Positions 34,891 through 43,800 of a stretch of DNA of 48,505 nt are shown piece by piece. Source of the DNA: an uncultured Parabacteroides sp. (lineage in GTDB: Bacteria > Bacteroidota > Bacteroidia > Bacteroidales > Tannerellaceae); contig CASEMX010000017.1 in NCBI GenBank assembly GCA_949289155.1, forward strand, positions 1 through 48,505, written 5' to 3'. A program made the position numbers and the translations under genes. The first letter of the stretch is position 1. Each line of letters begins with the position of its first letter. The notes below the pieces were generated by a model. It was not told the DNA's origin and searched no databases. It was given only the letters and a program-made list of their open reading frames with translations.

Positions 34891-35901
34891 TTATTTTTTA
34901 AGTGATCTTATGATAATATCGTTTTTCGAGATTGAATATGTCATCTTTCTTGTTTCTGCAAGTAGAGACATGACTTCCTGTATTTGCACGGTCTCATCGA
35001 AATGGCACGTGAATAACTCCTTCGCTAAGAAAGGATCCTGAATATCTATCCTTACGTTAAATTTCCTTTCTAACTCATTGCAGATAGTCTCCAATGGTTG
35101 ATCCCTGAAAATGAGTTCTCCCTTTATCCATGCTCGCCACATATCAGTATCCACGTCTTTGTTTACTCGAATGCCTGTTCCCGGAGAATAAATAGCTTGT
35201 TCTTTTGGGCTCAGCGTCAACCGCTCCTGATTGTCAGCGATACCAATCTCTACTTTTCCTTCCATCAAGGTTACGCTATTTTCCTCATTTTCATAACTAC
35301 GTAAATTAAACTTAGTACCCAACACTTTAATATCCAATAAGCCTCCTTGCACAACAAAAGGTTTATCCGCATCATGAGCCACTTCAAAAAAACCTTCACC
35401 TTTCAAATATACACACCTTTCATCTTTGGGAAAACGGCTCGGATAGGAGAATTCCGAACGAGCATTCAGCCAAACTTTCGTCCCGTCTGACAATGTTACA
35501 AGAACCCGCTGTCCACTCGGAACCTGAATACAATTTTCTGTAAGTACAAGCTCTCTTTCTGAGACAACATATCGATACATCTCTATCGATATCAAAGATA
35601 CAAGAATGATGATAGCTGCATATTTCAAGAAAACGCCAACAAAAGAGAATAAATGCGAATGCTTCCTATTCTTTTCCATATGTTTATGGTCAAGCTTCAG
35701 CTGGGCACGCAACTCTTCATAAGCTTGCTCCAATCTCTTTTTATCAGAATATTTCAACTCATTCCTCAAACTCCACAAATGCTCCATAGCGAACAGTTCA
35801 TCCGCCCGTTTTTTATCGGAACCTATCCAACGTGCAATCTCCTGCAACTCCTGTTCGTCCGCTGTCCGAGTCAAAAATTTAATTAACAAATCTTCGTTCA
35901 T
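34891..35901 (-). CDS. FecR-family anti-sigma factor
   Basis: A 336-residue inner-membrane protein. The N-terminal cytoplasmic part binds the sigma factor. One membrane helix lies at about residues 85-107 (FSFVGVFLKYAAIIILVSLIS). The periplasmic FecR domain is at about 120-215 (VPSGQRVLVTLSDGTKVWLNARSEFSYPSRF; GEGFFEVAHDADKPFVV) and a DUF4974-like end is at about 255-335 (FRDQPLETICNELERKFNVRI). It reads the STN domain of the SusC encoded just downstream and controls the ECF sigma encoded 98 bases upstream. Confidence 0.95.
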   Translation of the reverse strand: MNEDLLIKFLTRTADEQELQEIARWIGSDKKRADELFAMEHLWSLRNELKYSDKKRLEQAYEELRAQLKLDHKHMEKNRKHSHLFSFVGVFLKYAAIIILVSLISIEMYRYVVSERELVLTENCIQVPSGQRVLVTLSDGTKVWLNARSEFSYPSRFPKDERCVYLKGEGFFEVAHDADKPFVVQGGLLDIKVLGTKFNLRSYENEENSVTLMEGKVEIGIADNQERLTLSPKEQAIYSPGTGIRVNKDVDTDMWRAWIKGELIFRDQPLETICNELERKFNVRIDIQDPFLAKELFTCHFDETVQIQEVMSLLAETRKMTYSISKNDIIIRSLKK

Positions 35902-35999
35902 ATTCTGTCCTTTTATTTTAAGACAACTAAACGAAGAAAACTACGTGGTGGAATTAAAAGAAAAATTAAGTTTAGGCTAAAAAAATTTCGTTTCTCATA

Positions 36000-36584
36000 T
36001 CAATTGGTCAGCAACAACCATATAATTAAAATAGACATATCTTTAAGTTCATTCTTTAGCAATTTCATCGCCTGTTGGATATGCCCTTCTACCGTTCGTA
36101 CGGAAATGCCCATAATTTGCGCTATCTCTTTTTGGCTGACTTCATGGAAATAAAACAATCGAAACGCACGGGCACATTTAGGGGGAAGTTTATCGATAGC
36201 ATCCTCTATACGCCGTCTCAGCTCTTGCTCCTGCATTTGGCTGAAAATAGGATTACAATCGGAATGTTCGTCCATAAATCGAATCCGTTCCTCAGCAATT
36301 CGAATCTCACTTTTATGTGCATTGACCACTTCTTGATGCTTCAGGTGGTTCAAACAACGATTCTGGAGCCATTTATAAAGGAAAGAGGCTATATCATGCG
36401 CTTGAAGAGAGGCTCGTTGTTCCCAAAATGAGCAAAAGATATCTTGTACCAAATCTTTTGCTTCTTCCTCATCAACGAAACGTGAAGCGACCGCCATCAT
36501 TTTCGGGTAAAAGTGGCAAAAAAAATCTTTAAAAGCTTTTTGGTCTCCCAACTTCACTTTGTCGATATCATACCGTTGTCGCAT
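36000..36584 (-). CDS. ECF sigma factor of the SusC/SusD operon
   Basis: A 194-residue sigma-70 family protein starting at MRQRYDIDKVKLGDQKAF. The frame is open to 36719, but a TATATTTG promoter at 36652-36645 lies inside that extension, so the ATG at 36584 is chosen. Region 2 includes AKDLVQDIFCSFWEQ and SFLYKWLQNRCLNHLK. Region 4 includes IDKLPPKCARAFRLFYFHEVSQKEIAQIMGISVRTVEGHI. It ends in the hydrophobic ILIIWLLLTN. It should activate the fecR-susC-susD-hydrolase genes when the SusC substrate is present. Confidence 0.93.
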   Translation of the reverse strand: MRQRYDIDKVKLGDQKAFKDFFCHFYPKMMAVASRFVDEEEAKDLVQDIFCSFWEQRASLQAHDIASFLYKWLQNRCLNHLKHQEVVNAHKSEIRIAEERIRFMDEHSDCNPIFSQMQEQELRRRIEDAIDKLPPKCARAFRLFYFHEVSQKEIAQIMGISVRTVEGHIQQAMKLLKNELKDMSILIIWLLLTN

Positions 36585-36644
36585 ACTAACACTATTTGAA
36601 AGATTTAACGCATCATTCACTGTGAAGATGTCACTAAATCCATG

Positions 36645-36652
36645 CAAATATA
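36645..36652 (-). promoter_or_regulatory. sigma factor promoter -7 box
   Basis: The minus strand reads TATATTTG, a full TAnnTTTG match, giving a leader of about 55 bases to the ATG at 36584. No well-placed -33 TTTG is seen. Confidence 0.5.
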
Positions 36653-36784
36653 TCCATATTTTATCATTGAGCACACACAAAAGCCTCTTTTTTCTTTTTC
36701 CTTCAAGTGCCGTTTTCACAAAAGAAACACCCCAAAAAGCTATTTAACGTGAGTTCAATACAACTCACGCTATTTAAAAAATCA

Positions 36785-36843
36785 TTTTTTCACCAATACA
36801 AAAAACAGCCCGCCATTGATAATGCTTTCATCAATGACGGGCT
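36785..36843 (-). terminator. operon terminator, copy 2 of a shared cassette
   Basis: On the minus strand a hairpin (36843-36807) is followed by TGTTTTTTG. It lies about 60 bases after the frameshifted SusD gene. It shares 34 identical bases with the terminator at 27848-27881 and nearly all of its hairpin. Confidence 0.85.
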
Positions 36844-36905
36844 ACAGCTTTAGATTACCTCTTTCGAATACTCAGAAAGAGTTTTTGTATCCGTTAATTA
36901 ATCAA

Positions 36906-38791
36906 TCACCATCCCGGATTTTGTACTAATGTCGGACAGCGTCTTAACTCTTCTTGCAAAATAGGCCACAGATAAGAACGAGGGCTTAAAAAAGTACGTC
37001 CGTCTTCTACCGTAAAGCGTTCCATACGATAACGTTTCCCATTAACTTCTATCGGACCATTCGGGTCTTCTACTGGTCTCATACCATGAGATTGACGTTG
37101 ATCTTTCGGATAAGGCCAATTTGAAGCATCTACATTTGATGTCGCAGAAGAAGATTCAGGTTGCAAATAGAGACGGGCAGTCCAATATCGATTATTTTCG
37201 TAGAACAATTCTACACGACGTTCGCGTTGAATGTATTCTTCCATTAAATCTTTATCTGTAAGTACTGCGGGGGGCATTGGAGCCATAAAAGAACGAGCAC
37301 GAACTTTATTAATCAAATCATAGATTTCTTGATTCGGACCACTGATGTTATTTACAGCTTCACAATAAATATAGATAAATTCAGGTAAACGCCAAATTGC
37401 CGGACCATTAATAGTATGTCCTCCGTGTCCTCTATCCCATCCGTCTTTATAGAACTTTCTCAGATAATATCCCGTATGTGAAGCTTGGTCTAAATAACTG
37501 CCACTTACAGCATCATTTCCTTCTGCCGTATTTAATTGAGTTCCTCCATACCAACTTCCATGATAACGGATGTCTCGGTAAAAACGTGGGTCGCGTTGGA
37601 CACTTTCATACGGATTAACATCATCATAACCATCTGCTTTTGCATGATCACAATAAATCGGATACCCATAGCCATCCGGTCCAATATACTCGTATTCATC
37701 TACTTGTTCCTGCAACGGACGCTGACGGGCATGGCCACCTTGTGATGGAGGCAAAACATCACCCGACCAACCAGTATCTTTATCTTTAGTTACAAACCAA
37801 ACCCATTCCTGTTGGATCGCATTCATATCATACATCATTTGCCATAAACGCTGCTGCACTTTATGATTATTTGTTTCAGCATTACCATCTATATCTCTGA
37901 AATCATCTTCAGCATACGTTTCATATAAACTATAACGAAGCGAACCGTCATCTTTTCGGCATTCCAATACTGCTTTAGCCGCATCACGAGCCAAAGCCCA
38001 TCGATTTTCATCGTACGTATATTCATTTTTGAACACACGAGTATCATTAGGTAAAGTACCTCCATTCCATAGCGGAGTAGCAGCCATCCAGCGAACAATA
38101 GCTTTCAACCCTAAACATGCACCTTTATCTACACGCCCAAAGTATTGACCGCCATTCCAACTATCTACACGAGCATAAGCAGAATCCGCATCCGCACAAA
38201 TTTTTTCAACCATTGTATGAAATGATTCTTTTTCAAAAGTCATATCATCGCCCGGATTAATCACATGGTCTATATAAACCGCTTCACCATACGAACGAAT
38301 CAATAGATAATGCAAATAACCTCTTAAGAAATAAACTTCACCGATGCGTCTTCTCAAATCTCCGGCACGGCCATCCTGTGGATTATCCGGCGTATTATAT
38401 TGAGCAACACCTTGTAAAATAATATTTGCCGAACGAATTGTAGAATACAAGTCATCCCAGTATTGCCCTGCACTACTCCCGGAAGGCATTCCTTGGGACG
38501 GTCCATAATTACCTACCCAAAACTGATGAGGAATCGCTCCTTCATGACTACTGGCACCGCATTCATCACTAATACTGGATATACTAAATGGTTGAAATAT
38601 ATCAGTGGATGGCAAGCATATTTGGCATGTGCATACAAATCTGTTACCAATTGCTCCACCTGTTCATAACGGGTAAACACTTGCTGTTCCGTCGTCTTGT
38701 CATCCGGAGTACGATCCAGATAATCTTCGCAAGAACTCATACAAAGACATCCTGCTATCAATCCTATAAAATATGTAATCTTTTTCATCAT
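36906..38791 (-). pseudogene. SusD/RagB-family gene interrupted by a one-base frameshift
   Basis: The first frame (38791 leftward) encodes a normal SusD start: a lipoprotein signal with MSSC, then EDYLDRTPDDKTTEQQVF and LVTDLYAHAKYACHPLIYFNH. The remainder is in another frame from about 38590 (FSISSISDECGASSHEGAIPHQFW to the stop at 36906). Adding one base to the AAA at 38586-38588 (plus strand) joins the two as IYFNHFSISSISDECG, giving about 628 residues of intact family sequence, including YFLRGYLHYLLIRSYGE and RRVELFYENNRYWTARLY. It may be a true mutation, a slippage-prone site or a sequencing error. It lies eight bases after its SusC. Confidence 0.88.
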
Positions 38792-38799
38792 TTTCTTTT

Positions 38800-41700
38800 T
38801 TAATAGGTAATATCAACTCCAAAATTAAAAATACGTTGGATAGGATACCAAGAGCCATCACCATTATTAGTTTCAGGATCTACATCTACATCATCCAAAC
38901 CATCAAATGTTAATAAGTTCATGCCTTGTACATAAAAACGCACATTCTGCAATCCAGCAAATCGAATTATGTTTTTGGGCAAACTATAACCAATCTCTAC
39001 ATTCTTCAAGCGCAAATAAGAAGCATTATATAAGAACAAACTACTATACTCATTTTTATTATTATCGTTACGCCCAATCGTTAAACGTGGATAAGTTGCA
39101 TAATCTTTCGTCTCTTCTGTCCAACGATTCAGGTGCATTGGCTTAACTTTACCGATTTGGTCTTGATCAAATTGTGGAAAATCATAAACAGCTGCACCAT
39201 TCAGCAACACACTGGAATTAGCAGCCCCCTGAAAGAGTAAACTAACATCAAAACCTTTATACTGGAAACCCATTGGAATACCAAATTGAATTTCCGGTGT
39301 ACGCGGATTACCCATAGCCCGACGGTCATGCTCATCATCAATAACGCCATCTCCATTCAAATCTTTATAAACCACATCACCCGGATATAATGTACCCCAC
39401 GGTTGATATCCCTGCCCGTTATTCATCGCATTCAACCGGTCAGCTTCAGCTTGGTCATAAACAAAATGATCTACTTCATACAAGAAATTTTCGTCAATAC
39501 GCTTTCCTGTATTGGCACGCCATTCATTGTCATAAGGTACTTCATTCATAAAGATAATTTTATTACGGGCGAACGTAAAGTTAGGTTTGATATAGTACCG
39601 GAACTCCTTCCCTATCGTACCGCTCCATCCTATTTCAAAATCAATACCTTTATTATCTACAATACCGGAATTGACAAATGGAGCATCTTTCCCGGCAATT
39701 TCCGGATAACCTAATTTATTGCCATCACTCAAATTAGTGATAATATCAAAGCGATGTTCAAAGAAATAATCGGCAGAGAATGTAAGTCTTTCATCAAAGA
39801 ATGAAGCGTCAATACCAATATCCAGCTTCCTTGCCTTTTCCCAAGTCAGATTCGGGTTAGCGAAATTACCTTCTTTTAATCCGTCATAATGGTTACCAAA
39901 TTCGTTGACACCAAAGTCATAACCGTCTCCTCCCTGAAAGAATTGCAGATAAGCAAAACGGTCGTCGTTATTATCGGATATTTTATCGCTACCGACCAAT
40001 CCATACGAAGCTCTCAGTTTCAAATTGCTTAACCATTTATCTGCACCTTGCATGAACTTTTCACGAGAAATCACCCAGCCAATAGAACCTGCGGGGAAAG
40101 TTCCGTAACGCTTACCGGGGGCGAAGTTTTCCGAGCCGTTGTATCCTAAATTGAATTCCGCTAAATACTTATTCTGGAATGCATAAGTAGCACGAGCGGT
40201 CATACCCTGATAACGGTAAGGAACCCGATTATCATAGCTTCTGGTAGAACGGTTAAACAAAAGCATAGCAGATACATCATGATCCCCAAAAGTCCGAAGG
40301 TAATCCAACTTCAATTGATAATAGGTCTTGCTTTCTGCAGCATTATGGGAAAATCCATTTTCCATCGTATCGTCTTGGTCATACCAAGGATTACCTAATA
40401 TATAAGCTCCTGTATAGTTACTGTTGTTCATGTAAAATGAACCGTAACTTCCTTCAGCCGGTTGGAAAGTAGCGTATTTAGAAAAATTCATATATCCATC
40501 AGTACGGTCTTCCAAACATCTGCGAACCCAGTTTCCTTCAGAAGCATCATAGGAAAAAATTCCTTCAATTTTTAACCCCTTAGTGATAAAATCCAATTTA
40601 TGTCCGATAGCGAACGAACCGTTCAGGTATGTTTTCTTTTCAATCAAATAACCTCTGCGGGATAATTCGCCCAAGATATTTCGGCGATGCCGGTAATCTC
40701 CATACAATAAACCGTACGGATTGTTCAATACATACGTCTCATTCTCCGGATTCCCATTATCCGGCAACGTTATCGGCAAATAAGAGGGCAGTGTATTACA
40801 TAATTTCACGACTTCCGAAGAGGTAGTTCCCGGCGCACGGCGGTCTGTGATTTGTGCTCCCAAATCCACACGCACATAAAAATCTTTTGTAATATCCACA
40901 TCGACATTCGCGCGAAAATTATAACGCTTGAAATTTGCCTGCGTATCGGTATCCGTTACATCCGTATGCTTATAATTACCTCCTTGTGAATAATAATTGG
41001 CCATTACGTAATAACGCGCACGTTCAGAACCGCCTCGAATAGATAAGCTATAATCCTGCTGCAGACCCGGTTTGAATGCATAATCGAAATAATCCCAGTT
41101 GTAACCTAACCCATCCGAATTATCCCCTTTAGCCATTCTGAAATTCTGAATTGCCTGTTCCGAAAACAATTCTAATAAGGAAGGATCGGTAGTCGGATTG
41201 CTATTAATCATGGCTTCGTTATACAATGTCGCATAATCCGCTGAGCCCAAATAAGTCGGGAATTTTACCGGCTCATTAAATCCGACAGAAGCCTTGAAAT
41301 TCACACTGGGTTTTTCCGATGCTTTACCACGCTTGGTGGTAATGATAATTACACCATTGGCTCCACGGACACCATACGGAGCAGTCGCCGAAGCATCTTT
41401 AAGGATAGTAAATGTTTCTATTTCTTCCGGAGAGAGATAACTCATATCACGTTCAACACCATCAACGATGACGATTGGAGACTTATCGCCGTATGTTCCC
41501 ATACCTCGAATACGCAAATCAGCGCGATCGACACCCGGTTCACCTCCACCAAACTGATTGGCCATCAAACCCGGCATACGCCCTGCCAACGCATTATTTA
41601 TGTTGGCCGTAGGACTCTGCTTCAAGTCTTTAGTAGTAATCGTTGATACAGAACCCGTAATCGTCGCTTTTTTCTGTGTGGTATAACCTACTACAACGAC

Positions 41701-42108
41701 CTCTTCCAACGCTTTGCTATCTTCTATCAAAGTTACCGTGATTTCATGACGACCTTTGATTGCAATTTCTTGGGATTGGTAACCGATGTAAGAAAACACC
41801 AAACTTGCACCGGAATAAGGAGCCGTGATTTCAAAATTACCATCCATGTCTGTAACGACGCCCGTCATGGTTCCTTTAATCATAATATTCACGCCCGGAA
41901 GAGGTCCGGCCTCATCTACGACTTGCCCTCTGACCTTAAAGCCTTCTTGGGCTATAGATATATCTGCCTGCCGTGTTTCATGGATAGACAAAGATTCATA
42001 TCCCTCCATAGTATTAGCATACACACAGAAAGAAACGCAACTACATAGCCCAATTGTGAGGACCTTTCTAACTATCCTCTTTTTTCCGGAGGATAATCCG
42101 TCAAACAA
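38800..42108 (-). CDS. SusC/RagA TonB-dependent transporter
   Basis: An outer-membrane glycan importer of about 1102 residues. It lacks an STN domain. A signal segment (VLTIGLCSCVSFCVYA) is followed by a carboxypeptidase-D regulatory-like domain (FKVRGQVVDEAGPLPGVNIMIKG), then plug motifs (LEEVVVVGYTTQKKATITGSV; GVRGANGVIIITTKRG) and the barrel, ending FNFGVDITY. The frame has no ATG at its start: the position given is a TTG. An ATG at 42125 is out of frame by one base; one extra A in the run at 42118-42122 would give MKKECKLFDGLSSGKKR. It lies 38 bases after a DUF6261-like gene. Confidence 0.93.
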   Translation of the reverse strand: MFDGLSSGKKRIVRKVLTIGLCSCVSFCVYANTMEGYESLSIHETRQADISIAQEGFKVRGQVVDEAGPLPGVNIMIKGTMTGVVTDMDGNFEITAPYSGASLVFSYIGYQSQEIAIKGRHEITVTLIEDSKALEEVVVVGYTTQKKATITGSVSTITTKDLKQSPTANINNALAGRMPGLMANQFGGGEPGVDRADLRIRGMGTYGDKSPIVIVDGVERDMSYLSPEEIETFTILKDASATAPYGVRGANGVIIITTKRGKASEKPSVNFKASVGFNEPVKFPTYLGSADYATLYNEAMINSNPTTDPSLLELFSEQAIQNFRMAKGDNSDGLGYNWDYFDYAFKPGLQQDYSLSIRGGSERARYYVMANYYSQGGNYKHTDVTDTDTQANFKRYNFRANVDVDITKDFYVRVDLGAQITDRRAPGTTSSEVVKLCNTLPSYLPITLPDNGNPENETYVLNNPYGLLYGDYRHRRNILGELSRRGYLIEKKTYLNGSFAIGHKLDFITKGLKIEGIFSYDASEGNWVRRCLEDRTDGYMNFSKYATFQPAEGSYGSFYMNNSNYTGAYILGNPWYDQDDTMENGFSHNAAESKTYYQLKLDYLRTFGDHDVSAMLLFNRSTRSYDNRVPYRYQGMTARATYAFQNKYLAEFNLGYNGSENFAPGKRYGTFPAGSIGWVISREKFMQGADKWLSNLKLRASYGLVGSDKISDNNDDRFAYLQFFQGGDGYDFGVNEFGNHYDGLKEGNFANPNLTWEKARKLDIGIDASFFDERLTFSADYFFEHRFDIITNLSDGNKLGYPEIAGKDAPFVNSGIVDNKGIDFEIGWSGTIGKEFRYYIKPNFTFARNKIIFMNEVPYDNEWRANTGKRIDENFLYEVDHFVYDQAEADRLNAMNNGQGYQPWGTLYPGDVVYKDLNGDGVIDDEHDRRAMGNPRTPEIQFGIPMGFQYKGFDVSLLFQGAANSSVLLNGAAVYDFPQFDQDQIGKVKPMHLNRWTEETKDYATYPRLTIGRNDNNKNEYSSLFLYNASYLRLKNVEIGYSLPKNIIRFAGLQNVRFYVQGMNLLTFDGLDDVDVDPETNNGDGSWYPIQRIFNFGVDITY

Positions 42109-42146
42109 TTTACATTCTTTTTCATGATAATAACTATTAAATAAAA

Positions 42147-43004
42147 TTACCCGAGAGGTTCATACTTTTCGCTCCCTTCATCACTGGTAGTTTCGTCTGA
42201 ATATTCATCCGATTGTCCCGTATTCGGATTTTCAGGGTCCTCCTCATTCTCTCCTTCTTCTTTCTTTTTCTTATGCCCTTCGCTCAGGTTATACGTCTTG
42301 CGATGGTCGTCGATGATGCCGTTGATTTCGTTAATGATATTCGTAATCAAGGTAACATCGTCCGGCTCGGTAGCCAACAGGCCGGAAGCATAAATACGTT
42401 CGCAGATTTCGTTATACACATCATCGGTCTGCGTGCGCAAATCGTTGGTTGATGCCTTGCGCGAGCGTGCTGCTTCTTCAGCTACGATATCTTTATATAT
42501 CGCATCGAATTTTTCGTTTTCCGCTTGCAATTCATCAATGACCGGTTGCAGGCTTAACGCTGAAATGGCTTCGCTATTCTCTTCCTTGGCAAAATCGTTA
42601 ATCAATCCGCGGATAGCCGTTGTTTCCGAAGCAAGGGGTAACGAGGCAATGTCGCGGTAAGGACGGATAACGATTTCCAACCGTTTCGCCGCTGCCAAAA
42701 TCGCCTCTTTCGCCGAGCGCAAACCATTGGTTATGGAAAAGAAGATGAGCGACAGCAGGCGGTCGCGCTCCGAATCGCTCGTTACCTGCTCCTCCGTGCC
42801 TATACGCGCCTGTTGCGTGCGATTGTTGTCTTGCAACTGGTCCAACAAATCTTTGTAGGAGGTTTTCAGACTCTCCGGGATGTGTACTTTTTCGGGAAAG
42901 GCTATCATGTCGATTATCTGCCAAATCGACTGATGAAAACTCACATAAAGTGAAAGTACGAAACGTACTAAACTCATCGATTTAATTTTCGGTACTTGAC
43001 GCAT
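42147..43004 (-). CDS. DUF6261-like protein heading a SusC/SusD operon
   Basis: A 285-residue, mostly helical protein without a signal peptide. The C-terminal block TDDVYNEICERIYASGLLATEPDDVTLITNIINEINGIIDD aligns with the 6118-6927 paralogue. It is followed by a lysine-rich then acidic tail (HKKKKEEGENEEDPENPN). The N-terminal KIKSMSLVRFVLSLYVSFHQSI is typical of the family as I recall it. The function is unknown. It is the first gene in the direction of the SusC/SusD pair, 21-38 bases upstream of SusC, and directly downstream of the 42-bp palindrome array. I see no good promoter between array and gene. Confidence 0.75.
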   Translation of the reverse strand: MRQVPKIKSMSLVRFVLSLYVSFHQSIWQIIDMIAFPEKVHIPESLKTSYKDLLDQLQDNNRTQQARIGTEEQVTSDSERDRLLSLIFFSITNGLRSAKEAILAAAKRLEIVIRPYRDIASLPLASETTAIRGLINDFAKEENSEAISALSLQPVIDELQAENEKFDAIYKDIVAEEAARSRKASTNDLRTQTDDVYNEICERIYASGLLATEPDDVTLITNIINEINGIIDDHRKTYNLSEGHKKKKEEGENEEDPENPNTGQSDEYSDETTSDEGSEKYEPLG

Positions 43005-43080
43005 AGGTATAAAATTTAAAGTTTATAAATAAATAATTCATTCTAACCCCATAAAGTCCTTCCTGTAACGCCCGGAAATC

Positions 43081-43392
43081 CATTGTAACGTTACAATGAC
43101 TGTCTTTTCACGGCGGAACACCCATTGTAACGTTACAATGACCGTTTTTTCGCCGCCGGATACCCATTGTAACGTTACAATGACCGTTTTTTCGCCGCCG
43201 GATACCCATTGTAACGTTACAATGACCGTTTTTTCGCCGCCGGACACCCATTGTAATGTTACAATGACCATTTTTTCGCCGCCGGACACCCATTGTAATG
43301 TTACAATGACCATTTTTTCGCCGCCGGACACCCATTGTAACGTTACAATGGCTATTTTTCCGCGGCGGAACACCTATTGTAACGTTACAATG
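43081..43392. repeat. eight 18-bp palindromes at an exact 42-bp spacing
   Basis: CATTGTAACGTTACAATG, a perfect palindrome, begins at 43081, 43123, 43165, 43207, 43333 and (first base T) 43375. The symmetric-arm variant with central AATGTT begins at 43249 and 43291. The 24-bp spacers are also similar (ACCGTTTTTTCGCCGCCGG). A decayed unit can be read at 43039. Units are uniform in period but vary in base content. All three frames of the minus strand stay partly open, but no gene is inferred. It lies upstream of the DUF6261-SusC-SusD genes and would be in their leader or operator region. Confidence 0.95.
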
Positions 43393-43458
43393 GCTTTTAT
43401 GCCCCATTCGGAAAATCAATCACGGACTGCTTTACAAAGCCATATTTAAAAAGACCTT

Positions 43459-43668
43459 AAAAAAGAGACATAGTTCCGGTAGTACTCTGTCTTTTTTTTT
43501 AATGATTAAAAGTCTAAAAATCAAAGAAAAGTACGTTTTCAAGTGTTGAGAAAAAAATAAGGAACTGCAAAAAAAATATTTAGGCGTAATGTTTTTATTA
43601 TAAAATGTTTCATTATATTTGCAGCGAATCTAAAAAAGACAGAGTACTACCGGAACTCTGTCTTTTTA
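43459..43668. other. candidate invertible promoter element bounded by inverted repeats
   Basis: A 26-bp sequence at 43472-43497 is repeated exactly, inverted, at 43632-43657. Each copy is itself a hairpin of arms like AAAAAGACAGAGT and ACTCTGTCTTTTT around the 9-bp spacer ACTACCGGA, the format of a tyrosine-recombinase site, though also that of a two-way terminator. The 134 bp between the repeats are AT-rich and carry one good promoter box near the right end. Inversion would turn it toward the palindrome array and the DUF6261-SusC-SusD genes. No recombinase gene is in the window. It could instead be a pair of back-to-back terminators or a small MITE. Confidence 0.5.
43614..43621 (+). promoter_or_regulatory. 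outward -7 box inside the inverted-repeat segment
   Basis: TATATTTG is a full TAnnTTTG match in an AT-rich context. The predicted start at about 43630 is at the edge of the right-hand repeat. In this orientation the transcript would run antisense into the end of the 43801-44616 gene. Confidence 0.5.
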
Positions 43669-43711
43669 GGATGGAAAAACAGCATAAACACTTCGGACAA
43701 GGGCAAAAAGA

Positions 43712-43754
43712 AGCCACCTCATACGAACGAATATTCCATTCGGATGAAGTGGCT
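43712..43754 (-). terminator. terminator of the metallopeptidase gene
   Basis: On the minus strand AGCCACTTCATCCGAA pairs with the matching arm with two mismatches, followed by TCTTTTTG. It lies about 50 bases after the stop at 43801. Confidence 0.7.
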
Positions 43755-43800
43755 CATTCGACCGAAAAGGTCAAGTTCATGCCATTAAATGAAAAAGGAA

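Noticed and set aside
12326-43392. CRISPR arrays at the two 42-bp repeat regions
   Set aside because: Spacers are repeated copies, not unique sequences, and no cas gene is present.
43096-43449. Open frames on both strands through the palindrome array (proteins of 103-117 residues with 14-residue repeats)
   Set aside because: They exist only because the DNA repeat length, 42 bp, is a multiple of three. Several frames on both strands are open equally, and there is no ribosome-binding site or family similarity.
43459-43668. Simple MITE or transposon remnant as the main explanation of the inverted repeats
   Set aside because: No target-site duplication was found beside the repeats, and the self-palindromic repeat ends fit recombinase sites or terminators better; kept only as an alternative.
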